This document shows positions 24,500-33,713 of a DNA stretch of 64,000 nt, one piece after another; the stretch's first letter is position 1; the number at the start of each line of letters is the position of its first letter. The DNA is from Triplophysa rosa. Taxonomy: Eukaryota; Chordata; Actinopteri; Cypriniformes; Nemacheilidae. The DNA lies in NCBI RefSeq assembly GCF_024868665.1, contig NC_079908.1, positions 3,104,277 through 3,168,276 on the forward strand. Direction: 5' to 3'. Under the pieces are notes generated by a model. It was not told the DNA's origin, did not search any database, and worked only from the letters and a program-made list of their open reading frames with translations. The position numbers and the translations under genes were made by a program.

Positions 24500-25854
24500 C
24501 TAAAAAGGAGAAAACACAAAGACTATCAAATATCTACATGATGTCTAGAGTTCATGTGTTCATTTAATATTTTAAAAGAATAGACAGGATTACTTCACAG
24601 TTGAGACTTTTAAAGCTAAAAGTTCTCCCACAGGAACTAACTAGAAAAAAGGTGGAGTCTAGGTCGAAAGAAATAACCCAAAATTTGTATACATGTTGAT
24701 AAACTGATATGGTTGTGATTAGAGGGGACATATAAACAACAATATTTAATCTGACAGTTTACAATCAATATCTTTCTAGAAGATATATGTAACTTTAGAA
24801 ATGCATTAGGATACCACTGTTAGTTGCTAGCTGATTTGTTGATTCACAACAATATAGCCTAATCTGAGAAACAGCCCACTACCCATTTAATCATCTATAT
24901 ATGAAGCACAACCTTACTTTAACATGTATATATTACGATACATACAAATGACCACATTTCACCTAAGTATCCTCTTTTAGAAACTATTCAATGTGCGTAT
25001 AGACTAAAAGAGCAAGTGAATACTGTGCTCTCTAAAGCTCATAATACAGTTTGCGCGTGTATTAACACTATAGCAATACGAATGACCATCAATAACACCA
25101 TAAAATAAAAATAACTGTTATACATGATAATAACATCATGACAGTCACCAGTATAAGAAAAAAACAACACAAGACTCCGCAATCACAATGTACACTTACC
25201 TCTGCTAGGATACTCTATCTTGCGCTAATATAAGGCTGTGCAACAGCGTGTTATAAAACAACAACAATATACGCAAAGTCTGCGTTGTCTCCGTCGAGTA
25301 TATGGCACTAACACATTAAAGCAAATCATTACGCACGCAATCTGCGATCTAATCCTTTGTTAAACGTCGTCAAAATGATTCACAGCTCCGAGTGAAAACG
25401 TGATCGCCCACCGAGGCACTCTCGATAATGCCCAAATTCAGAATGGGCAAAATTCCCTTACTTTACATGTACTATGGTGCCGTTTCTAAGAGCTGTACAC
25501 GTTGAGATACGCAAATGCGTATAAATGTATTTTAAAATTAGTGTATGACTATCGCACGCATCGGGTTTGTTCCTAAACATTTGCAGTAATTCAATTGGCG
25601 TAATTAGGTATGCAAATCGTGCATTGTCATCTCCAAGTTCAGCCTCCATCAAAACATCACAGCAATCATGAATGCCACGATCATTATGCATTTAACGCAT
25701 CCTCATCAGTGTAACAAAAAAAGAACAAAAGTTCTTAATAATCCATTTTAGATTTCCGGGTGTACCTGTGGTTCGCCCCCCAGCCCCCATTTTTACAAAA
25801 TCCAAAATACAAGCATCAAATAATCTATAGATCTATATATTTATGTGCACTTAC

Positions 25855-26060
25855 AGCGAAAAGTCCTTATCATCAAACTTTTGCAAATGGTTTTTCTGTT
25901 CGGGTGCGAGAAGATGCTCTGAGATGTGAACTGTGCTGACTTTGATTTGGAGGCTGCTGCTGGTGATGATGATGCTGAGCGCGCGCAACTCTCGCGCACT
26001 CTTCATCGAAACTCTCTTTCCAGTTTACAGCAAATTGGTCATCTACCAACCTCTAATCCA
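25855..26060 (-). other. gabra1: Probable gabra1 5'UTR exon and promoter-proximal region
   Basis: A strong donor (CGCT|GTAAGTGC, GT at 25854-25853) ends a non-coding segment that is richer in GC and CpG than its surroundings (GCGCGCGCAACTCTCGCGC near 25979-25997). Position and orientation fit the untranslated first exon of gabra1, with the transcription start at about 26060 or above. A second donor-like site (GCAGAG|GTAAGT at 25199) could serve an alternative first exon. The 5' limit is a guess. Confidence 0.45.
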
Positions 26061-27605
26061 CAAGAAACGCCGATACTGCGGCTGAATCGGGATTTACTTT
26101 AGGCGAACGATCGTGCTGTTCCCCTTGAATGTGAAATTAGATCACTTCAGTCCACGGCGATTTGTATTATAGAATGGAAGGTGGCACCAATCTCTCATCG
26201 AAAGACCAATCCGCCCCATTTTTCATATGCAGCACAATTTAACTTGCACTGCTGTCGACTTAATCTGTTTTCACTCACTGGGAAATCAAATCATCTTACA
26301 TTTAGCCCCGGATCTCGTCCCTTTCGCGCGCTCTTCTATTGCGTCGGTCTGCATTTGATGCTTCACAGTGCAATCCGCATCGTACTCATCACAGTAAATG
26401 TGCTATTAATTATGGCAGCAACATTGTTGAGTGTCACCGCGTAAAAAGCATATCATCGATGCATGCAACAATGTGCGTAATTCATGCGCATGCATATAAT
26501 AAATTGGCATGCATTCATTTCTTACCAAAAAATCCCGACGACACGAGTCCTTCCCAAAAATCACCTTGAAGCAGTCTTTACAAAGCCCCTCTCCTCACTG
26601 AGTCACCGCCTGGAATATTGCACAGCTATTTTTTGCAGTCAAATGCTTGAGAAAGAGCCGCAGTCCTTACAGCGCATCTGCAGAGGAGCTTTAACGATTC
26701 CGTGTGTTTTTTTCTGATCATTTGCGTAGCGAAGACACAAACTCAAAGCTGAAGGGTGTTTTAGCGTGACATTAACGAGGAAAATAGCGCAGCTCTATGA
26801 AATCACTGCCGTTATTAGAGGCCATGACCATCGATTTCTGCCTGTCGGGAGTTAGAGAGCTGCTGGACAGATCTGACACATTAGGATGGGTTTGATATAC
26901 AATCAGCAGCGTATTCGTGTGCATTCACCCATGTGGGCTTTCGTGCACGCGTGACATTGAACAATAAATGACGAGAACAGTAATGAGTTACTGTGTCTCT
27001 CGCGATCACATCAGTGTAGTTTAACTATAACCTGATGCAATGCGAGCAACAGCTGCAACACCAAGTTTCCCTCTGTGCGTGTGATTCTACATTGTCGTGT
27101 ATTATGTGTTCGCCCTGTTCCCTGCAAGTGGATGGTGACAAGAACCTGGGGAAATATGTCAGATCGCATCATTGCACGTTTTACGTGACCGTGCAGACAT
27201 GTGCATCACGAAAGTTTATATTTGCCTAGACATGGTCTGTCTAAGCTTTCTTAATACAGAACACTTTGTACCCTTTATTTTATCGGTAACTCATAAAGGA
27301 TTTATATTTATAGAATGACATTTATTTAAATGCATGATTTTTATGACATTTTCCGTGTCATTTCAGCACCACGGACAGGCACGAGACTACAGACATCTTT
27401 AAAAGCGCAGGAGCTGTCCTAGCAAACACGTTCGCTCAGGGGTTATGTGGAATATGATAAGTCACAAGCAAAGTATTTTTTACTTTGGTTTATTTTTTTG
27501 AATGCATGGAGGCATTTCCCTAGTGAATATTATCTAACTATATGCATGTTAAGATACCAATGCAATAGAAGCAACCAAATGCTTTACAATAGAGCGTAAG
27601 AGAAA
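26061..27605. other. Region upstream of gabra1, CpG-containing, no gene seen
   Basis: Richer in CG dinucleotides than the introns (for example around 26310-26340, 26940-26960 and 27080-27180), as expected near a neuronal gene promoter. No TATA box or exon can be assigned with confidence. Confidence 0.4.
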
Positions 27606-27609
27606 ATCC

Positions 27610-27797
27610 TACACTTAAAAAAGGTGCTTCAAAAGGTTCTTCGATGCCATAGAAGAACCTTTGACATCTGAAGAACCTTTCTGTTTCACAAACTGTTCTT
27701 TGTGGTGAAAAAAAAGGTTCAGATTATAAAAAGAAAGAGATGGTTCTTTGAAGAACCCTTGGCTGAATGGTTCTTCTATGGCATCGCTGAGTGTACT
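27610..27797. mobile_element. Palindromic MITE with AGAACCTTT/GGTTCTT repeats
   Basis: The left end TACACTTAAAAAAGGTGCTTC ... CGATGCCATAGAAGAACC and the right end GGTTCTTCTATGGCATCGCTGAGTGTAC are inverted copies. The centre holds further AAGAACC/GGTTCTT half sites. Same wording as the blocks at 11075 and 12085. Confidence 0.7.
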
Positions 27798-27799
27798 CG

Positions 27800-29890
27800 T
27801 GTTAATATAATAAAACTAGACTTTGTATTAGGATGACAGCAGTCATTTGCAAGTCTCATGTTTCTGACCCTTATTTGTGTGTTTAATTTTTTATCATTAA
27901 CACTTTAAGGTTCCACTTGTTAAAATGAATTAAAATTAAACAATACGTATACAGCATACATTTATCTTACTATGTATAAAGTACAACATTTATGCCTTGT
28001 CATTTGTATTTAAATTCAACTGAAGTAATTTGTCAATATCAAATATAGTTAATATGCAATGAGATTATATATTGGCTGTATATTGCTCAATATAAGCTAA
28101 TGCGCTGTTGTGAATGCTAATGAATGAGACCTTATTGTAATGCATTTTTATCTTATTTCATTTTTATTGTAGATTAGTTGTTAAAGTGAAATTCTATATA
28201 GGCAAACAAGGCTTTCACTGTACCTTCATGTCTCACTATATGGACATGCCTATGAACAGTATACAGTATGACAGGCTTTTCAGCAAAGAGACGATATAAA
28301 AATATACAAAAAAGATAATAAAATGCAAAAATTAATCTAAATTGATCACATTTTGGGCTTTTGTTTTACTTGAGTGTCTAATGTAAATCACCAGACCACA
28401 GCAACCAAGTAATGTTAACCATATGTAACACAGACCATCAGCAGTTTGTCACACATCTACGTTTCAAAGATCACATTAAAAACTTGCCAAATTTGTCAAT
28501 ATGACCTCAAAATATTACCGGTAAATTCCATCATGAAATATTAAATGGGTGCATTGCAGTAGGTAGGTATTACATGAAATGTATCAATGCTTTTTTGAAC
28601 ACCTTTAGACAACATCATGTAAGTCAAGAGTCTAAAAGCTGCCACAATTTACGTTTATAAAGCATTTAATTTCACTTTGAATATGGTCACACATACATAG
28701 CTATGTGTATTTTCATTAATTATACCTTTAATTCATTTCATTAATTATTTTATATATAAAAATCTATTTTTTCTGTGTAAATAATGAATGGCTGCATAAT
28801 AACCCACTTCATTTACTTCTGTCTGGGCACACCTTTGAAGCATATGGTCTGAATAACTTCTAATTAATGTCTCACAAGTGTAAAGTAAAGTGCCATTTAA
28901 CATTTTATTTTGCTCAAATGCAACCTCATGTAAATTGAGTTTTTTTTTTTTAATCAAAATCAACATATTTCACAAGTCACAACCAGCAGCGGTTTCCAGC
29001 AACCAGCAACATTCCAGCAACCAGCAACATTTCTTTTTTTCATCTTACCCCTTTTGCCATTAAAAAAATCTGAACAATTTTCAATGAAGTCCTGATGTTT
29101 CAGTGGTATACAAGGTAAAGCAAACTGGCAGGCTGTGCTTCTAAAGGAAAGCAGACAGTTCGAGCAGTTTATATAACAGTGATTACAAGCTTGGGATTTA
29201 GTAAACCGCTGCCCACATTAATACGTTTCTGGCCATCTGTTGTTTGCTTTTTTATGTTTAATATACAGTGGTTTACATGTTTAATATTTCTGAAACAGTT
29301 CACAGGATAAATAAACAACTATATAGGTTCATGAACAATATTTTTGATTAATAACAAATTTCAGCGTGATTATGAGAAAACAAAAATGTTCAAAAAAACA
29401 TGTCACCGTATTTGTCCTGCCAGTTGACAGAAGCTGTCATCCCATGCTTAAAATAGGCAGAGAGGGATGGATTTCAGATTCTTCACCTGTAAATGAAATG
29501 CTGGAAGAGGTGACATAATCAACGCCTGTTCGCATTCAAGACTGCCAAACTTTCCACTATTCTGGGAGAACCGGCAAGGCTTCCAGGTTTCTGAAGTGCA
29601 GAGAAATCACAGATAATCACATGGCACCATGGAAAGTGTCAACAGGTACTCGTAAGTTTTGCCTGCATGAACCTGTGAATGGCATCAGTCAGACGGCAAC
29701 ACAAAATTAATTCCGAAAGGAGGCAGAGACAGATGATAAAAAACTGTATCTGTTTTTGCTGCATAGCTGGAGATATTTAGAACATTCTTAAGGACGGATT
29801 CATAAATAGACAGTGAAATTAAAATAAAAGTCTACATCCCTTATATGTGATTTATAAACAGGGGCTCACATGTAAACACATACTGTAATC
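27800..29890. other. Intergenic stretch, no gene seen
   Basis: AT-rich. A small imperfect tandem (CCAGCAACCAGCAACATT) lies at 28978-29030. A mixed-composition block at 29430-29720 has no recognisable coding frame. No bounded element found. Confidence 0.4.
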
Positions 29891-29892
29891 AT

Positions 29893-29995
29893 TTACCTTT
29901 CATGCATTTGACAGACACTTTTATACAAAGGGACTTACCGTGCATTGAATCTATACATATGTTGAGACACATATGTGTTTCCTGAGATTATTGCA
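29893..29995 (-). mobile_element. SINE fragment, minus strand
   Basis: ATGCATTTGACAGACACTTTTATACAAAGGGACTTAC is the reverse of the tail GTCGCTTTGGATAAAAGCGTCTGCCAAA seen at 22891. CTATACATATG and TTTCCTGAGATTATTGC follow, also in reverse order. Confidence 0.65.
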
Positions 29996-29999
29996 AACA

Positions 30000-30967
30000 C
30001 AATGCAATCATGGAGCTTTAAATGAAGATTATTCCTTAATATGTTTTGCTTAAATAACTTCAAAATGTAATGTTAAAACGAACAAATTAAAATATTTTGC
30101 TCGAACGGTATGCATCTTTAAAAGTAATAAATGGCACCTGGTTTCATATCTTGTTGTATAATGCAATTAGGTGCGACTTAAATGTCTATATACATTTTAC
30201 TGCCACTGTATTTGTCACTGGACATTTGACTGTGATGGAGCTATGAGTGTTTCGCAGTCTCTACTGCAGAGATAAAACTTGCATTTATCTATTCGTGGTG
30301 CTGAACACTGAGCACTGAAAACGCTGTCTCTGACCGTATGACTGCCGCTTTCTGTTGGTTCAGCCGATGACAGGGACTACAACAGGCTGTCACACTGGAG
30401 TGGCTCATCTCAGCATGGGCCTGTCTCATCAACCACCAGCCAGCTCTGAGAGTGCCTCTGGACACGACAATACACTGGAAAGCCAAGTGCCAGAGACCAA
30501 CAATTTGAGGCCTATTTCAGTCTGGTCTCAGAGCTATAAGTTATTCTGAAAGTCTTGGGCAAAATGGGTGTGTTAACGGTTATACCAATGCTCTGTTTCA
30601 AAATCTACTTTACTTTAACAAAATCTGACATTAGTTTAGGCTTTTCAAAAGGTAGACAGTATAATTATGCTGCGTATTAAGATACATTCTTAAATTCACA
30701 TTTTTAGGATCCAAGATGATGGGAGGAAGTATAAGAAGTCTTGATTTTAAAGGTCTAATCAGACGAGCAATTTCAACAAGTTGGTATGATTTATTAGGGT
30801 CTTCGTGAAATGTCTGGAACATATTTAGCTTAAAAACACTCAATGGCTGTGTAAACAAAACCTTCTTGCCTCGTCAAAAACAGCTATGCTCACAGCAACC
30901 CGTTTTGGTGCATGTCTCTTTAAATGATAATGAGTTACAGCGAACCCCACCCCCCTTCTGTCCGGCG
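30000..30967. other. Intergenic sequence left of the gypsy element
   Basis: No gene recognised. The last 90 bp (30880-30967) together with 38686 onward look like one older repeat into which the gypsy element inserted. Confidence 0.4.
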
Positions 30968-30971
30968 TGTC

Positions 30972-31396
30972 TGTAATTGGTAGTATTCACAGTACTTATC
31001 ACACATTGGCAGATATTAATATTGTTAATATGTTAATATGGTTATAGTTCTATTCAAAGTTTCAAAGTAATTTTCGTTTAACATTATTGATTGTTTTATT
31101 GTTAATGGTGTAATGCAATTAGTGATGTGGTGTAATGCAATTAGTGATGGTCGTATTGTTTCTAACAGAGCCGTTAGTCTGGGCTCGATTATTATAGGGA
31201 GTTTAAGCGTAGATCCGTCCATTGGAGATTGATTGCTCATGCCCTGTTGTTCACACTGTATCGCGAGAGTTTCTTCATACGGGTGAACGTTCTCAGGCGA
31301 GATTGCGAGAGGTGGCTCATACGAGTAAACGCCATCGCTGAGAAAACGTCACTTCTGTCTTGTGATTATTCTTCCTGTTTATTCTCAGGCGTAACA
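30972..31396 (+). repeat. 5' LTR of the gypsy element (425 bp)
   Basis: TGTAATTGGTAG ... CAGGCGTAACA. It differs from the 3' LTR only at 31304 (T here, C at 38589), a CpG-type transition. It contains an exact 22-bp tandem duplication at 31106-31149 with ATGCAATTAG cores, probably in U3. Confidence 0.97.
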
Positions 31397-31398
31397 TT

Positions 31399-31416
31399 TG
31401 GAGGCTCCGCTGGGAT
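31399..31416 (+). promoter_or_regulatory. Primer-binding site
   Basis: TGGAGGCTCCGCTGGGAT starts two bases after the 5' LTR with TGG, the complement of a tRNA CCA end. The complement has the shape of an acceptor stem and T-arm 3' half, but I could not name the tRNA. Confidence 0.7.
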
Positions 31417-31644
31417 TTTTGATTTGAGGACTGCCCCAGCTTGTAGGTGGAATCCTTGTGTCAATCATCCCCAAAATTACTCAGGTATGGGAGAAAGTGG
31501 GCAGTAGCAAAGTGGACACGGTGGTTTTCCGACAGTTGCTGGTAACCTGTATCCTGAAGTGAGCTAAGTGACCACTAGGGGCAGCAAAAGCCAGTTCAGT
31601 CAGATAAATCCTCTCCTTCTGTTACTTTCACTGCTCCCAATCAA

Positions 31645-33231
31645 ATGGAGTCTGAATCAGAGAAACTTCAACTGGAAATTAAAGGAGCGTTATACAGCTT
31701 GACTGTAGGGCAATTAACTAAAGTATGCAATGTACTGAAGATCTCGGGGCCTGAAGACAAACAGGTGACTGATAAAAGTCGCAGTCAGCTGATTTCTCAT
31801 ATTATAAAGCATCTCGACCAGGGAGGGCTAACTGACCTCGAGGATGAGGGCATGTCAATACTCCTCAATGTGCAGGACATAATAAACACAATACAAAAGG
31901 AAATTCCAAATCAAGCTGATGAACAGGAAAAAATTCTGAAAGAGGTTGAGGCACTCAGAGTGTCATTGGAAGAGAAAGAGAATGCAATGCGGGACTTGAT
32001 AAATAAAACCAAGAACCCCTTCTCATGCATCAGTACTCCTGCAAAGAGTATGGCCCTAGCAATTCCAGATAGCTCTATGTGGCGCAAAGATTTTAAAATA
32101 GCAGGTCAAATTGGGGAACCAGGGCAGAAGGATAAGTTGATATTTTCTAGTCTGGCTAGACAAATTGAAAGTGGGCTCAGCAAAGGCTTCCCAGAGCCTG
32201 ATATCATTGACGCTGTAATTCGTGCGATCACACCAGGCCTACAGTTACGGAGTTACCTTGAGGGGAAAGAAAATCTTACACTGCCTGCCCTCCGCCGAAT
32301 ACTCAGGTCCCACTATCAAGAGAGAGGCGCCACCGACTTGTATACACAACTCACTTCGGAGGTACAAAGTAGTAAAGAGTCCCCTCAGAACTTCCTGATG
32401 AGAGCAATGGACCTGAGGCAGAAAATACTGTTTGCCTCCCAGGAAGATGAATCAAGTTTAAAATATGACCCAGCTTTAGTTCAGAGTCTATTTATGCATA
32501 CCGTCCTGACTGGTCTTCAGAATGACAACATTAAAAGTGACCTACAGCCTTACCTCTTGCAGACTAATACCTCGGATGAGCTCCTGTTGGAAAAAGTCAA
32601 TATCGCCTGTGCAAATGAAAAAGAAAGACAGGACAAAAAGAAAAACAATGTCCCATCACGAGCAACTCATGTGAGTACAGTACAGTCCAGTGAGGTGGCG
32701 GTGGAAAGGAAACGCCCCATCCAGCAAAGCACCAATCCCTTTCCCCTTGATTTGTTAGGTGAAATCAAAGAAATGCGCGCTGACATGGTACTGTTGAAAG
32801 ACCTGAAGGCTGAGGTTTCCCAAATTATGGAAACTATACATAAGACTACACCGCCCCAGTATCCCCCACCAAGTGCCGAGTACCAAAAATGGCCAGCCCC
32901 ATGCCTGATGTTTTCAACCCAACCGTCCCCTTCTCATAGAACTGAATCAAATGTCCTGCCATATGACCACCAGCCCCAACCAACAGCGATGCCGGAGTAC
33001 CGACCAGCTTTTGGTCCAGGACGGATGAGGGGGACAGCTCAGTTCCAACAAAGATTTGCGCCCCAACAATATTATCCAGCTCCTCGGCCTCAACCCAGGT
33101 GTGTTGCATGTACCCAAGCTGGTGAAGAGTACTGTCAGCACTGTTTTAGGTGTGGGAGCACGGAGCATTTTAGGGCGGGCTGTAGTGCAGAGAGATGGAC
33201 AAAACCAGGAGGCCGGGGTTATTTAAACTAA
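31645..33231 (+). CDS. Gag of the gypsy element, 528 residues
   Basis: The structural polyprotein that forms the retrotransposon capsid. The N-terminal 60 residues (LTVGQLTKVCNVL ... SRSQLISHIIKHL) resemble a SAP-like helix-extended-helix. A coiled coil follows (residues about 85-115, KILKEVEALRVSLEEKE). The central region around residues 150-320 is the capsid-like helical domain (ESPQNFLMRAMDLRQKIL). A Pro/Gln-rich linker follows, and a CCHC zinc knuckle CFRCGSTEHFRAGC sits near the C-terminus for RNA binding. The frame is intact. It ends in TAA directly after a TTTAAAC slippery heptamer, which feeds ribosomes into the pro-pol frame. Confidence 0.9.
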   Translation: MESESEKLQLEIKGALYSLTVGQLTKVCNVLKISGPEDKQVTDKSRSQLISHIIKHLDQGGLTDLEDEGMSILLNVQDIINTIQKEIPNQADEQEKILKEVEALRVSLEEKENAMRDLINKTKNPFSCISTPAKSMALAIPDSSMWRKDFKIAGQIGEPGQKDKLIFSSLARQIESGLSKGFPEPDIIDAVIRAITPGLQLRSYLEGKENLTLPALRRILRSHYQERGATDLYTQLTSEVQSSKESPQNFLMRAMDLRQKILFASQEDESSLKYDPALVQSLFMHTVLTGLQNDNIKSDLQPYLLQTNTSDELLLEKVNIACANEKERQDKKKNNVPSRATHVSTVQSSEVAVERKRPIQQSTNPFPLDLLGEIKEMRADMVLLKDLKAEVSQIMETIHKTTPPQYPPPSAEYQKWPAPCLMFSTQPSPSHRTESNVLPYDHQPQPTAMPEYRPAFGPGRMRGTAQFQQRFAPQQYYPAPRPQPRCVACTQAGEEYCQHCFRCGSTEHFRAGCSAERWTKPGGRGYLN

Positions 33232-33282
33232 AAATGGTTACTCCTGAGGGACACGGAGTAACCAAATGTGTCAATCTGTCCC
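33222..33282 (+). promoter_or_regulatory. Programmed -1 ribosomal frameshift signal
   Basis: The slippery heptamer T TTA AAC (33222-33228) is in the correct phase of gag, with the gag stop TAA next. After a 7-nt spacer comes a perfect 9-bp stem (33236-33244 with 33255-33263) and a 10-nt loop. Six loop bases GGGACA (33248-33253) are complementary to TGTCCC (33277-33282), giving an H-type pseudoknot. The downstream pro-pol frame is exactly the -1 frame. Confidence 0.88.
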
Positions 33283-33539
33283 AATCTTGTGCAAACTGTA
33301 AGAAAAAGAAAGGCGGCCTACAATTAAAACATTGTTCAGTGTGTAACATTACCTTATACTGTTCAAAAGAGTGCCAGGCAGCCCATTGGCCTGTACACAA
33401 AAAGTATTGTGGACCCTGTGCATGCTCAGGTGTGAAGAAACAAGCTGTACAGTCACATGTGAAACCTGAGAAAAAGAATGTTCTTACTGCCAGAAATACC
33501 AATACAGTAAGAGAGTTAGTAGGAAATAAATGTCTGATC
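33228..33539 (+). pseudogene. Start of pro-pol: MYND-type zinc finger
   Basis: The -1 frame entered from gag opens with a MYND finger at about 33288-33411. Its Cys/His order is CANC, then CSVC about a dozen residues on, then YCSKECQAAHWPVHKKYC. MYND fingers bind proline-rich peptides in chromatin and signalling proteins. A basic linker follows, and the frame is stopped by TGA at 33540-33542 just before the protease. The same frame without the stop runs into protease and RT, so MYND belongs to the pro-pol polyprotein. I do not know MYND as a standard part of Ty3/gypsy polyproteins. Confidence 0.8.
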
Positions 33540-33542
33540 TGA

Positions 33543-33713
33543 TGTTTCCTGCACAGACATAAGACACAGGCGCTTTGGGACACTGGTTCACAAGTTTGCG
33601 CTATAGACGAGGTCTGGAAACAGGACCACTTACCAGATGTGCCGCTACGGTATATAACCTAGTTAATTGACCCCCATGACCCCCTACAACTGGAAGCAGC
33701 CAATGGGACCAAA
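33543..33713 (+). pseudogene. Retropepsin-like protease region, with an in-frame stop
   Basis: In the same frame as the MYND finger and RT, the active-site motif DTGS lies at 33579-33590, preceded by QALW and followed by QVCAID, as in retroviral-type aspartic proteases that cut the polyprotein. A TAG at 33660-33662 breaks the domain. The frame then continues into the long pol frame. Two stops (33540 and 33660) therefore separate the protease active site from both neighbours. Confidence 0.85.

Noticed and set aside
30289..30549. Open frames on both strands in the intergenic region
   Set aside because: Short, no motif, no splice or start context.
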